A stretch of 64,000 nt of DNA from Martelella mediterranea DSM 17316 (GCF_002043005.1 NZ_CP020331.1:372001-436000), one strand, 5' to 3'. Shown: positions 27,250 to 36,476, counted from the stretch's first letter. Notes: generated by a model from the letters alone, not told the origin. Translations and numbers: made by a program.

Positions 27250-28761
27250 ATGCCCGACGCACAACAACACGCCGCCATCGCGCTGGACGGCATCACCAAG
27301 ACCTTTCCGGGCGTTCGCGCGCTGTCGGATGTCTCCCTTGCGCTCTATCCGGGCGAGGTGACAGCGCTTGTCGGCGAGAACGGCGCCGGAAAATCGACGC
27401 TGGTCAAAATCCTGACGGGCATTTACCAGCCGGATGGCGGCGAGATCACCATCGGCGGTGCGCCCGTCAGTTTTCCGACGGCGGAAGCGGCAAGCGAGCA
27501 TGGCGTGACCGCCATCCACCAGGAAACCGTGTTGTTCGACGCGCTGACGGTGGCCGAAAACATCTTCATCGGCCATGCGCCGACAAATCGCTTCGGGCTG
27601 ATAGACTGGAAGGAGATCCACGTCCGCGCCCGCGACATTCTCGACAGTATCGGTGCGCGCATCGATCCGCGCCATCGGCTTTCCGAACTTGGCATCGCCA
27701 ACCGACATATGGTGGCCGTTGCCCGCGCGCTTTCCGTCGATGCCCGCGTGGTGATCATGGACGAGCCGACGGCGGCGTTGTCGCAAAAGGAGATCGAGGA
27801 GCTTTACGAACTGGTCGAGAAGCTGAAGGCCGACGGCAAGGCGATCCTGTTCATCTCCCACAAATTCGACGAGATCTTCCGCATCGCCGACCGATACACC
27901 GTGTTTCGTGACGGGGAGATGGTAGGCGAAGGCAAGATTGCCGAGACCGACGAGAATGCGCTGGTGGAATTGATGGTCGGTCGGCCGGTCGATCAGGTCT
28001 TCCCCAAGCAGGAGGTCGCAATCGGCGAACCGGTTCTGACGGTCTCCGGCTATCGTCATCCGACCGAGTTCGAGGATATCGGCTTTTCGCTCCGGCGCGG
28101 CGAGATACTCGGCTTCTATGGTCTCGTCGGCGCAGGCCGGTCGGAATTCATGCAGGCGCTGTTCGGCATCACCCGGCCGTCGGCCGGCGCCGTGCGGATC
28201 GATGACGAGATCGCCGTCATCCGCTCGCCCTCGGAGGCGGTGAAGCAGGGCATCGTCTATGTGCCGGAAGAGCGCGGCACACAGGGCACGATTGCTGCCA
28301 TGCCGATCTTCGAAAACGTCACGCTGCCATCGCTGGCCAAGGTCTCGCGCAGGGGCTTTGTCCGCATGGCCGAAGAGTTTTCTCTGGCGCGGGAATATAC
28401 CGGGCGGCTGGATCTCAGGGCCGCTTCCCTCGACCAGCCCGTCGGCAATCTCTCCGGCGGCAACCAGCAGAAGGTGGTAATCGCCAAATGGTTGGCGACC
28501 CAGCCGAAAGTGATCATTCTCGATGAGCCGACCAAGGGCATCGATATCGGTTCGAAATCCGCCGTTCATGCATTCATGAGCGAGCTCGCGGGCAGGGGGC
28601 TCTCCATCATCATGGTCTCATCTGAAATTCCGGAGATTCTCGGCATGTCCGACCGGGTCATCGTCATGCGCGAGGGGCGGATCGTCGCCGAGTTTCCGCG
28701 CGAACACATGTCGGCGGAAAAGCTGGTGCGCGCGGCCGCCGGCATCGGGGCGGCGGCATGA
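27250..28761 (+). CDS. rhaT: Rhamnose ABC transporter ATP-binding protein (double ABC)
   Basis: The 503-residue RbsA-type protein contains two ATPase domains. Domain 1 has Walker A GENGAGKST and Walker B VVIMDEPTAAL but a weak signature loop. Domain 2 has a degenerate Walker A (GLVGAGRSEF) with an intact NLSGGNQQK signature and VIILDEPTKGID. This asymmetry is normal for the family. ATG 27250 gives the proper N-terminus. It overlaps rhaP by 4 bp. Confidence 0.93.
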   Translation: MPDAQQHAAIALDGITKTFPGVRALSDVSLALYPGEVTALVGENGAGKSTLVKILTGIYQPDGGEITIGGAPVSFPTAEAASEHGVTAIHQETVLFDALTVAENIFIGHAPTNRFGLIDWKEIHVRARDILDSIGARIDPRHRLSELGIANRHMVAVARALSVDARVVIMDEPTAALSQKEIEELYELVEKLKADGKAILFISHKFDEIFRIADRYTVFRDGEMVGEGKIAETDENALVELMVGRPVDQVFPKQEVAIGEPVLTVSGYRHPTEFEDIGFSLRRGEILGFYGLVGAGRSEFMQALFGITRPSAGAVRIDDEIAVIRSPSEAVKQGIVYVPEERGTQGTIAAMPIFENVTLPSLAKVSRRGFVRMAEEFSLAREYTGRLDLRAASLDQPVGNLSGGNQQKVVIAKWLATQPKVIILDEPTKGIDIGSKSAVHAFMSELAGRGLSIIMVSSEIPEILGMSDRVIVMREGRIVAEFPREHMSAEKLVRAAAGIGAAA

Positions 28762-29741
28762 TGGCGCGCATTTTCAAACATCGCGAGGCGTTGCTCTTCG
28801 TCGCCATCCTGCTGCTTGTCGGCGCCATCGAATTGCGCTTTCCCGGCTTCGTCGCCCCGCGCAATCTCGTCTCGATCTATAACGATACGGCGATCCTGAT
28901 CATTCTGGCGCTCGGCCAGGCCGCCGTTATCCTCGCGCGCGGTATCGATCTTTCCATCGCCGCCAATCTGGCGCTTTCGGGCACGATTGCCGCCCTTCTG
29001 AATGTCGCCTTTCCAGACCTGCCGGTGATCTTTTTGCTGGTGGCCGCTACCTTCAGCGGCGCGGTGCTCGGCGCCATCAACGGGCTTCTGGTCTGGCGCC
29101 TGTCGATCCCGCCGATCGTGGTGACGCTCGGCACGATGACGATTTATCGCGGCACGATCTTTCTTCTGACGGGCGGAGCGTGGGTGAACGCCCATGAGAT
29201 GACCGATGCTTTCAAGGCCGTGCCGCGCGCCGTTTTTCTCGGCATTCCGGTGCTTGCCTGGTTCTCGCTCGCCGTCATCGTGTTGATGATGGTGGTGCTG
29301 GTCATGACCCGGCTCGGCCGCGCCTTCTATGCCGTCGGCGGCAATCCCCATGCGGCTGTCTATACCGGCATTTCAGTCGGTCGAACGCATTTCTTCGCCT
29401 ATCTGATTGCCGGCGCGCTGGCCGGTCTTGCCGGCTATCTCTGGACCGCGCGCTATGCCGTCGCCTATGTCGACATCGCCAACGGCTTCGAGCTTGATGT
29501 GGTCGCGGCCTGCGTCATCGGCGGCATTTCGATTGCCGGCGGGGCGGGAACGGCGATCGGCGCGGTGCTGGGCGCGCTGTTCCTCGGCATCATCAAGAAT
29601 GCGCTGCCGGTCATCGATGTCTCGCCCTTCTGGCAGATGGCGATTTCGGGCACGGTCATCATCATCGCGGTCGCCGTCAATGCGCGTTCCTCGCGCGTCA
29701 AGGGCCGCGTCATCCTGAAAAAAGCGGAGCATGCGCGATGA
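28758..29741 (+). CDS. rhaP: Rhamnose ABC transporter permease RhaP
   Basis: The 327-residue RbsC/AraH-type permease has about eight to ten membrane segments, with LALGQAAVILARGIDLSIAA and the conserved loop VVAACVIGGISIAGGAGT. It overlaps both neighbours by 4 bp (ATGA). It forms a heterodimeric channel with RhaQ. Confidence 0.92.
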   Translation: MMARIFKHREALLFVAILLLVGAIELRFPGFVAPRNLVSIYNDTAILIILALGQAAVILARGIDLSIAANLALSGTIAALLNVAFPDLPVIFLLVAATFSGAVLGAINGLLVWRLSIPPIVVTLGTMTIYRGTIFLLTGGAWVNAHEMTDAFKAVPRAVFLGIPVLAWFSLAVIVLMMVVLVMTRLGRAFYAVGGNPHAAVYTGISVGRTHFFAYLIAGALAGLAGYLWTARYAVAYVDIANGFELDVVAACVIGGISIAGGAGTAIGAVLGALFLGIIKNALPVIDVSPFWQMAISGTVIIIAVAVNARSSRVKGRVILKKAEHAR

Positions 29742-30748
29742 GTGTCAACGACAAGCGCTTTGTACCAGACCGCCTCCACGGCCGAGGCTACCGCATGGCG
29801 CGAAGCTGGGAGAGCCTGCTGATCGTGGTGGTCATCGCGATCTTCATCATCAACAGTTTCGCCTCGCCTTACTTCCTGGATGCGTGGAATCTGTCGGACG
29901 CGACCTTCAACTTCACCGAAAAGGCGCTGATTGCCTTTGCCATGGCTTTGGTCATCATTTCCGGCGAGATCGACCTTTCGGTTGCCGCCATCATCGCGCT
30001 CGCCTCCACCGCCATGGGCTATGCCGCTCAGTTCGGCGCGGGTACGCCGGAACTGGCGGCGATCGGGCTTGGCGTCGGCCTGTTGTGCGGCGCCTTCAAC
30101 GGCTTCCTGATCACCGGTCTCGGCCTGCCGTCGATCGTCGTCACCATCGGTACGATGAGCCTGTTTCGCGGGCTGTCCTATGTTTTCCTCGGCGACAAGG
30201 CCTTTACAGGTTATCCATCGGATTTCGCCTGGTTCGGGCAGGGCTATGTGTTCTGGGTAATCTCCTTCGAATTCGTGCTGTTTGCGGTCATGGCAGTGCT
30301 TTTCGGCATCCTGCTGCATCTCACGAGCTTCGGCCGCATGGTCTATGCCGTCGGCAACAATGCCACCGCCGCGCGGTTTTCCGGCATCAGGGTCGGGCGG
30401 GTGAAATTCCTGCTTTTCCTGATGACCGGCGTGATGTCGGGCATGGCGGCGATCTGCCTTACCTCGCGGCTCGGTTCGACGCGGCCGTCGATCGCGTTTG
30501 GCTGGGAACTCGAGATCGTCACCATGGTGGTGCTGGGCGGGATCAACATTCTCGGCGGCGCCGGCACGATCATCGGCGTCGTGCTGGCAGCCTTCATCAT
30601 GGGGCTGGTCACCTTCGGTTTCGGGCTGATGAATGTGCCGGGTATCGTCATGTCGATCTTCATCGGCCTGTTGCTGATCGGCGTCATTGCCCTGCCTGTG
30701 CTTTATACGCGGATCGTCCGGCGGTTCACGCGGGAACAAGTGCAATGA
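29738..30748 (+). CDS. rhaQ: Rhamnose ABC transporter permease RhaQ
   Basis: The 336-residue permease is paralogous to RhaP; it shows FAMALVIISGEIDLSVAAII and EIVTMVVLGGINILGGAGTI in equivalent places. The hydrophilic first 25 residues are cytosolic. Translationally coupled to rhaP and rhaK by 4-bp overlaps. Two different permeases in one RbsA-type system are characteristic of rhamnose importers. Confidence 0.92.
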   Translation: MSVNDKRFVPDRLHGRGYRMARSWESLLIVVVIAIFIINSFASPYFLDAWNLSDATFNFTEKALIAFAMALVIISGEIDLSVAAIIALASTAMGYAAQFGAGTPELAAIGLGVGLLCGAFNGFLITGLGLPSIVVTIGTMSLFRGLSYVFLGDKAFTGYPSDFAWFGQGYVFWVISFEFVLFAVMAVLFGILLHLTSFGRMVYAVGNNATAARFSGIRVGRVKFLLFLMTGVMSGMAAICLTSRLGSTRPSIAFGWELEIVTMVVLGGINILGGAGTIIGVVLAAFIMGLVTFGFGLMNVPGIVMSIFIGLLLIGVIALPVLYTRIVRRFTREQVQ

Positions 30749-32124
30749 GCGCAATCCGCAAGGTCGCGGTCATCGACATCGGCAAGACCAATGCCAAGGT
30801 CATCCTCTATGATCTGGAGGAAGGCCGCGAAATCGATATGCGCTCGAAACGCAACGAGGTGACGGGGTATTCGCCCTATCCGCATTTTGCGGTGGATGAC
30901 CTTTTCGATTTCATCCTGGAAGCGCTCGCCGCGTTTCAGCAGGCGCATGGCGTCGACGCGATCTCGGTGACCACGCACGGTGCCACGGCGGCTCTTCTGA
31001 AACGGGACGGTACGCTGGCGCTGCCAGTGCTCGACTACGAGTATGCCGGCCCGGACGAGACCCGCGCCGACTATGAAAGCATCCGCCCGTCCTTTGCCGA
31101 GACAGGCTCACCGCGGCTTGCCATGGGGCTGAATATCGGCGCGCAGCTTTTCTGGCAGAAGTCCCGGTTTCCCGAGGCATTCGCCGAGATCGATTGCGTG
31201 CTGCCCTATCCGCAATATTGGGGCTTCCGGCTGACCGGTCGTCGCGCCAGCGAGGCGACGAGCTGGGGCTGCCACACCGATCTGTGGTCGCCGCGCTCCG
31301 GACGTTTTTCCTCGCTGGTGAGTGAACTCGGTCTCTGCGGCAAGATGGGAGAGCTTGTCAAAGCCGATGACAGGCTCGGCGAGGTTCTGCCGGAAATCGC
31401 GAAGAAGACGGGGCTTGTACCCGATTGCCCGGTCTTTGCCGGCATTCACGATTCCAATGCCTCGCTGCTGCCGCATCTCTGGTCGCGCGCCCAGCCCTTT
31501 TGCGTGGTCTCAACAGGTACATGGGTTGTCGCAATGGCGGTCGGCGGCGATACGCCGGCGCTCGATGAAAGCCGGGACACGCTGATCAACGTCAATGCCT
31601 ATGGCGATCCGGTGCCCTCGGCCCGGTTCATGGGCGGTCGCGTGTTCGAGTTCGCCGCGCCCGGCGGGGATGTGACCGTCAGCGAGGCGGATCGCAAGGC
31701 GATGCTGAAAAACCGGATCATGATGATGCCGTCCGTGTTCGGCGACACCGGGCCTTTCCAGGGCGTCATCGGCGGCTGGACGGTGGACGAGCATCACCTG
31801 ACGTCCGGCATGCGGCTTCTGGGCGTGTCATGGTATCTGGCGCTGATGACGGCGGTCTGCCTTGACCTGGTGGGCGGTTCGGGACCGGTGATCGTCGAGG
31901 GGCCATTTGCCGAAAACCATGATTACCTCTCCATGCTGTCGGCCGCCACCGGCAGGCAGGTGGAAAAAAGTCCCGGCAGCGGCACCAGCGCGGGTGCGGC
32001 CGGTCTTGCCGTGGGCGGCGTCAAATTCTCCGCCTTCACGCCTCATCCCGAGCCTCTTGCGGGCCTTGCCGAACTCAACCGCTATGCGCATATCTGGCGG
32101 GAGCGACTGCCTGAGGCGGCGTGA
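30745..32124 (+). CDS. rhaK: L-rhamnulokinase (FGGY family)
   Basis: The 459-residue carbohydrate kinase starts at ATG 30745, overlapping the rhaQ stop. FGGY features are VAVIDIGKTNAKVILYD (phosphate 1), AGIHDSNASLLPHL, STGTWVVAM and the C-terminal GTSAGAAGLA adenosine loop. It phosphorylates L-rhamnulose; in R. leguminosarum the homologue is also required for rhamnose uptake. An open frame upstream through rhaQ is only a high-GC shadow. Confidence 0.9.
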   Translation: MSAIRKVAVIDIGKTNAKVILYDLEEGREIDMRSKRNEVTGYSPYPHFAVDDLFDFILEALAAFQQAHGVDAISVTTHGATAALLKRDGTLALPVLDYEYAGPDETRADYESIRPSFAETGSPRLAMGLNIGAQLFWQKSRFPEAFAEIDCVLPYPQYWGFRLTGRRASEATSWGCHTDLWSPRSGRFSSLVSELGLCGKMGELVKADDRLGEVLPEIAKKTGLVPDCPVFAGIHDSNASLLPHLWSRAQPFCVVSTGTWVVAMAVGGDTPALDESRDTLINVNAYGDPVPSARFMGGRVFEFAAPGGDVTVSEADRKAMLKNRIMMMPSVFGDTGPFQGVIGGWTVDEHHLTSGMRLLGVSWYLALMTAVCLDLVGGSGPVIVEGPFAENHDYLSMLSAATGRQVEKSPGSGTSAGAAGLAVGGVKFSAFTPHPEPLAGLAELNRYAHIWRERLPEAA

Positions 32125-32129
32125 TCTGG

Positions 32130-32165
32130 AGCATTTCCGGTGATCCGGTTTTCACCGGAAATGCT
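32130..32165. repeat. Dispersed hairpin after rhaK
   Basis: AGCATTTCCGGTG and CACCGGAAATGCT form a perfect 13-bp inverted repeat with a 10-nt loop, six bases after the rhaK stop. Short palindromes of this sequence type recur in rhizobial genomes. It may help end the rha transcript, although only TTAA follows. Confidence 0.6.
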
Positions 32166-32205
32166 TTAACCAGTTCTGCGCGATCCTTGTCATTTTCCCA
32201 TGATA

Positions 32206-32221
32206 GATATATCAGATTGGA
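32206..32221 (+). promoter_or_regulatory. Probable GntR operator, copy 1 (upstream of aldo-keto reductase)
   Basis: GATATATCAGATTGGA recurs exactly, in inverted orientation, in the GntR/enolase divergent gap at 33937. It lies 25 bp before the start codon of the aldo-keto reductase. The core (T/A)GATATATCA is a near-palindrome. Confidence 0.6.
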
Positions 32222-32245
32222 AAATTGATCTCTAAGGAGGCGACT

Positions 32246-33208
32246 TTGGCGAAAGAAGGACATAAGGCGCGGATCGCTTTCGGCTGTGCGGCCATTGCCG
32301 GACTTTATGAACCGGTTTCAATGGACGATTCCCGCGATGTGCTGGAGGCGGCATGGGACGCCGGGATCCGGCGTTTCGACACCGCGCCGTTCTATGGTCT
32401 TGGCCTTTCGGAGCAGCGCGTCGGCGATTTTCTGCGGGAGAAGCCGCGCGTCTCCTTTACCCTTTCCAGCAAGGTTGGCAGGCTGCTCGAACCGCTCGAT
32501 GACGATGCGCCCGATCCGCCGCTCGGCCATCTCAGGCACAAGGTGCGCTTCGATTACAGTCATGACGGCATTATGCGCTCCTATGAGCGGAGCCTCGCCC
32601 GGCTCGGGCTGGACCGGATCGATATCCTTTATGTGCATGACATTGGCGAGTTTGCCCATGGGCCCGAAGAGAACCAGCGCCATATGCGCGATCTCACCGG
32701 TTCCGGCCTCAGAGCGCTTGAGCGGCTGAAGGCGGAAGGCGCGATCGCGGGCTTCGGCCTTGGCGTCAACGAGACGGCGGTCTGTCTCGATCTGATGGAC
32801 CATGCGCATTTCGACGAGATCCTGCTTGCCGGGCGCTACACCTTGCTCGACCGCTCGGCCGAGGCGGCGCTTCTGCCGCGCGCAGAAGCCGCAGGAACGC
32901 GGCTTGTCATCGGCGGGGTGTTCAATTCCGGCATTCTGGCGACAGGGCCGGGGCCTGACGCCCATTTCAACTATGAGCCGGCAACGCCCGAAATTCAGGA
33001 GAAGGTCGCCGCGATTGGCGAAATTGCCGGGCGCTACGGCCTAGCCCTGCCGGAGGCCGCGATCAATTTTCCGGCGGCGCATCCAACCGTCTCGCACATC
33101 CTGATCGGGACCGGGAAACGCAAAAGCCTGTTGCGCAATCTGGAACAGTTCGGCACGACGCTGCCGCGGCAACTCCTCGACGAGGTCCAGCCGCTGACGA
33201 TCCGCTGA
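32246..33208 (+). CDS. Aldo-keto reductase, aldose 1-dehydrogenase-like
   Basis: The 320-residue TIM-barrel oxidoreductase resembles D-threo-aldose 1-dehydrogenases (L-fucose/L-galactose dehydrogenase type). Catalytic Asp and Tyr are in FDTAPFYGLGLSEQRVG, with the SSKVGRLL lysine and YVHDIGEF histidine. It would oxidise an aldose C1 to the lactone. I choose TTG 32246, five bases after AAGGAGG; a TTG 7 codons earlier overlaps that site. It shares an operator with the GntR and enolase genes and could supply the dehydrogenase missing from the fucose operon at 54-64 kb. Confidence 0.82.
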   Translation: MAKEGHKARIAFGCAAIAGLYEPVSMDDSRDVLEAAWDAGIRRFDTAPFYGLGLSEQRVGDFLREKPRVSFTLSSKVGRLLEPLDDDAPDPPLGHLRHKVRFDYSHDGIMRSYERSLARLGLDRIDILYVHDIGEFAHGPEENQRHMRDLTGSGLRALERLKAEGAIAGFGLGVNETAVCLDLMDHAHFDEILLAGRYTLLDRSAEAALLPRAEAAGTRLVIGGVFNSGILATGPGPDAHFNYEPATPEIQEKVAAIGEIAGRYGLALPEAAINFPAAHPTVSHILIGTGKRKSLLRNLEQFGTTLPRQLLDEVQPLTIR

Positions 33209-33211
33209 CCC

Positions 33212-33904
33212 TCAGTAGAGCCCCATATGCCGACGGAGCGCGGCATCGAAATGGGCCTTGACCGCCTCTTCGGCGGCATCCGCGTCGCGCGCCTTGCACG
33301 CCTTGAGGATCGCCACATGTTCCTGCAGCGAGCGCTGGGCGAGCGGCGGCGTCATTTTCCGTTCGAGCCGCACCAGCCGCAGATAGTGATGCATGCGCTT
33401 GTAGCCGGAATTGATCAGCGGATTTCCCAGCGCGCCGATGATGGAATCATGCAGCGCCGCCTCCAGATGCTCGATCTCCGCCAGCGCCTCGGCATCAAGC
33501 CCGGTCCGGCCGATCTTCTCCGACAGCGCCTCGTGCTCGGCGAGCAGCGCGGCAATCTCGTCATCGCTCGCCGTTTCGGCAAACACCTTCACCGCCGCGC
33601 ATTCGAGGATGGTGCGGTACTGATAGGTCGAGCGCGTCAGTTCCAGCCCGGGTTTCACGAATTCGATGCCGGAGCGCGGATGGATCGTCAGCACGCCTTC
33701 GACTTCCAGAACCCGCAATGCATCGCGCAGCGGCGCGACCGGTATATCGAGCATCTCGACAAGCTGGTTCTGCGAGACGAACGCGCCGGCCGGCAGCTTC
33801 TTCGCGAAAAGATGCTCGAGAATACGCTCATAGGCAACGTCGCTGAGGCGTTTTGCGCCATGCGGCTCGGCAGCGCCGGATCTTGTCTTTTTGGAAGAAA
33901 CCAC
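33212..33904 (-). CDS. GntR-family (FCD domain) transcriptional regulator
   Basis: The 230-residue regulator has an N-terminal winged helix (LVEMLDIPVAPLRDALRVLE recognition helix) and an all-helical FCD effector domain of the FadR subgroup. It ends 3 bp from the converging aldo-keto reductase and is divergent from the enolase gene. Two exact 16-bp sites, one in its own promoter and one before the reductase, are the probable targets. The effector is likely a sugar acid, by family habit. Confidence 0.88.
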   Translation of the reverse strand: MVSSKKTRSGAAEPHGAKRLSDVAYERILEHLFAKKLPAGAFVSQNQLVEMLDIPVAPLRDALRVLEVEGVLTIHPRSGIEFVKPGLELTRSTYQYRTILECAAVKVFAETASDDEIAALLAEHEALSEKIGRTGLDAEALAEIEHLEAALHDSIIGALGNPLINSGYKRMHHYLRLVRLERKMTPPLAQRSLQEHVAILKACKARDADAAEEAVKAHFDAALRRHMGLY

Positions 33905-33936
33905 TTGTCTGCTTCCCTCTTTGTCTATATTACAAC

Positions 33937-33952
33937 TCCAATCTGATATATC
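33937..33952 (-). promoter_or_regulatory. Probable GntR operator, copy 2 (GntR/enolase divergent promoter)
   Basis: TCCAATCTGATATATC is the exact reverse complement of the site at 32206. It lies in the 71-bp gap between the regulator and the enolase-superfamily gene, suited to autorepression and control of the downstream importer operon. Confidence 0.62.
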
Positions 33953-33975
33953 AACTATCGGGAATAGTCTACCAG

Positions 33976-35136
33976 ATGCCCATGCCTATAGCGAGCTTTC
34001 GTATCACGCGCTACCAGTTTCGTCGCCATCGTCCGATCGGCGACAGCCAGGTGCGGGCCGATGAGGTGAACGTTGCCGCGCTGGAACTGATCGCCGAGGA
34101 CGGCACGGTGGGGCTCGGTTTCATGCAGTCGCTGTTCTTCCCGCTGCCATCGGCGGAAGAGCTGACGCGCGTGTTCGCCGCGGAAGTGTTTCCCGCCCTT
34201 GAGGGCCAGCAGGCAGGCGCGCTGGTGCATCGCGTTTCCCGGCCGCGCGGCGGCAAGCAGCGCGCTGCCTCCATTCCGGCCTACGAGGCCGTGCAGGTCG
34301 CGCTCTGGGACATGTTTGCCAAGCAGCTTGGCATGCCGCTCTACAAATTGCTGGGCGGCGGACACAAGGATCGGGTCCGCGCCTATGCCTCCGGGCTTGA
34401 TTTCCATCTGAGCGATCACGAGTTCACCGAGCTTTTCGGCGCGGCCGACGCGCAGGGCTTCTCCGCCTTCAAGATCAAGGTCGGGCATCCCGATTTCGAA
34501 TGGGACCTCAACCGGCTGGCCCTCCTGAAGAAGGCCGTGCGTCCCGACGCCGAGATCATGATCGATGCCAATGAGGCCTGGGGCGCGAAGGAAGCGCTCG
34601 TCAAGATCAACGCGATCGAGGCGCTCGGCTATCGCCTTACCTGGGTCGAGGATCCGATTCTGCGTTCGGATTTTCGCGGGCTGAAAATGTTGTGCGAGGC
34701 GACCGCCAACACGCTGATCAACTCGGGCGAATATCTCGATGCCTCCGGCAAGCGCGCGCTGATGGCGGCGGGCGCGACCGACATGGTCAATGTTCATGGC
34801 CAGATCACCGATGTCATGCATGTCGGTTGGCTTGCCGCCGAGCTTGGCGTTCCGGTCTCGCTGGGCAACACCTTTCTGGAGGTCGGCCTGCATCCCGCGC
34901 TGGCGCTGCCGGAAGTCGAATGGGTCGAATATTCGTTCCAGAACTTCGACCACCTGGTCGACGAAACCTTCGAGATTCGCGACGGCTTTTTCGTCGCCCC
35001 GGAAAGGCCCGGCCACGGCCTCGTGCTCAACGAGGCCACGCGGGCCGAATGGGCCCGTCCGGAAATCGTCGCGACTGATGCCATCGGTCCGGTGCCGCCG
35101 GGCTCGGAGCCGAAAATCCTGGCCGCTTTGGCCTGA
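33976..35136 (+). CDS. Enolase-superfamily (mandelate racemase/muconate lactonizing) enzyme
   Basis: The 386-residue protein has the capping domain and barrel of the enolase superfamily. Visible are the FKIKVG lysines (166, 168) and the metal ligands Asp197 (MIDANEAW), Glu225 (WVEDPI) and Glu252 (NSGEYLD). The C-terminal place where mandelate-racemase members carry the catalytic His (usually a Pro-His pair) reads VPVSLGNTFLEVGLH, so that His seems absent or shifted. Sugar-acid dehydratase or cycloisomerase function is likely from context with an importer and an aldose dehydrogenase, but no substrate can be named. Confidence 0.85.
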   Translation: MPMPIASFRITRYQFRRHRPIGDSQVRADEVNVAALELIAEDGTVGLGFMQSLFFPLPSAEELTRVFAAEVFPALEGQQAGALVHRVSRPRGGKQRAASIPAYEAVQVALWDMFAKQLGMPLYKLLGGGHKDRVRAYASGLDFHLSDHEFTELFGAADAQGFSAFKIKVGHPDFEWDLNRLALLKKAVRPDAEIMIDANEAWGAKEALVKINAIEALGYRLTWVEDPILRSDFRGLKMLCEATANTLINSGEYLDASGKRALMAAGATDMVNVHGQITDVMHVGWLAAELGVPVSLGNTFLEVGLHPALALPEVEWVEYSFQNFDHLVDETFEIRDGFFVAPERPGHGLVLNEATRAEWARPEIVATDAIGPVPPGSEPKILAALA

Positions 35137-35203
35137 ACCAGTGACCGGACGGCTGTGCCGAGGATGCGCGAAAGCCGACGGAAACGAAACGAGGGAGGAG
35201 AGA

Positions 35204-36448
35204 ATGATGCATATCGTGAAACTGTCCATGGCGGCTGCCGCCTTGACCGCCATTGCGGCGCCTGCATTTTCCGCCGAACTGACGGTCTGGGACTGGAAGT
35301 CCGGCGATCCGGCCGCCGCAAGCTATATTCAGGCAGCGAAGGAAAAGTTCGAGGCCGAAAATCCAGGCGATACGGTGAATTTCGTCATGCAGCCGCATGA
35401 CCAGTATTACACCATTCTCGGAACGGCGCTCGCCTCGGGCAAGGGGCCGGATGTGTTCCTCTTGCATGGCGGCGCGCAGACCCGCGCGCGCATTCCAGCC
35501 CTTGTCGACCTGTCCGCGCATAGCGAGAACCTGGTCGGAACGGCTGATTTCGAGGGCGAGGACGGCAAGCTCTACGCACTGCCGATCACCATTCAGGGCT
35601 TCGTTGTCTACTATAACAAGGAGCTCTACGCCGATGCCGGCCTTGACCCGGAAAGCCCGCCGCAGACCTGGGACGAGCTTGTCGCCGTCTGCGAGGCGAT
35701 CAAGGAAAAGGGCGATGTCCCCTGCTTCGCCATGGGCAACAAGGAGGGCTTCGGGGCCGAATTCCTGCTGTCCTCGCTCGCCGCTTCCATGCTGACGGAT
35801 GAGCAGCAGCAGGCTTTCGCCGACGGCACGCTCAAATGGTCGAGCCCGGAGATCAGCGCCATCCTGCAGACCTGGGTCGATGAAGGCGAGATGGGCTGGT
35901 ACAACAAGGGCGCCAATTCGCAGGCCAAGTTCATGGACGAGTATGAGCAGTTCATGCGCTCCGATGCCGCCAACGTCATCGGCCTGATCTCCGATGTCGC
36001 GCATTGGAAGCAGTTCGACGAATTCCTGGGCGCCGACAATCTTGGCGTCTTTATCCATCCCGCACCCGAGATGGCGTTCGACAAGCTGCGTATGCCGGTC
36101 TCGGGCGGCATCGGCTACGGCGTTAACAAGGACAGCGAACATCCAGAGCTGGCGGAGAAGCTGGCGACGACGCTCGCCGATCCGGAGCCGATCGCCGTCT
36201 TCGTCAATGATGCGGGCGTCGTTCCGGCCAGCACCGTCGTCGACACGTCGAGCCTTTCAAGCCCTTCGGTGATCGAAATTCTTGGCTATCTGAACGATCA
36301 GAGCGCGCCGACGGCGCATTCCAGCGTCACGGCGGAGGAACTGGCCGAATGGCATCGCCAGAGCCAGCTTCTGCTGAACGGCGACACCACGGTCGAAGAA
36401 GCGGCCAGCCGCATGGACGACGTGCAGGCGAAGGCCCACGGCGGCTGA
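35204..36448 (+). CDS. Sugar ABC transporter substrate-binding protein (family 1)
   Basis: The 414-residue MalE-type periplasmic receptor has a signal peptide (cleavage after PAFSA) and the mature start ELTVWDWKSGDP. GPDVFLLHGG and YNKELYADAGLDPE are typical strands of family 1 binding proteins. ATG 35204 has GAGGGAGGAG in front. It is followed by a GC-rich hairpin, then two permease genes and the ATPase. Ligand unknown; neighbours suggest a deoxy-sugar or sugar acid. Confidence 0.9.
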   Translation: MMHIVKLSMAAAALTAIAAPAFSAELTVWDWKSGDPAAASYIQAAKEKFEAENPGDTVNFVMQPHDQYYTILGTALASGKGPDVFLLHGGAQTRARIPALVDLSAHSENLVGTADFEGEDGKLYALPITIQGFVVYYNKELYADAGLDPESPPQTWDELVAVCEAIKEKGDVPCFAMGNKEGFGAEFLLSSLAASMLTDEQQQAFADGTLKWSSPEISAILQTWVDEGEMGWYNKGANSQAKFMDEYEQFMRSDAANVIGLISDVAHWKQFDEFLGADNLGVFIHPAPEMAFDKLRMPVSGGIGYGVNKDSEHPELAEKLATTLADPEPIAVFVNDAGVVPASTVVDTSSLSSPSVIEILGYLNDQSAPTAHSSVTAEELAEWHRQSQLLLNGDTTVEEAASRMDDVQAKAHGG

Positions 36449-36476
36449 GCGCGGCCTCTCATTTCAACGATCGACC

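Noticed and set aside
29731..30744. In-frame open stretch ahead of rhaK that would give a 797-residue fusion
   Set aside because: It lies entirely in another frame of rhaQ, has no family similarity, and the rhaK start at 30745 overlaps the rhaQ stop as in other coupled genes.
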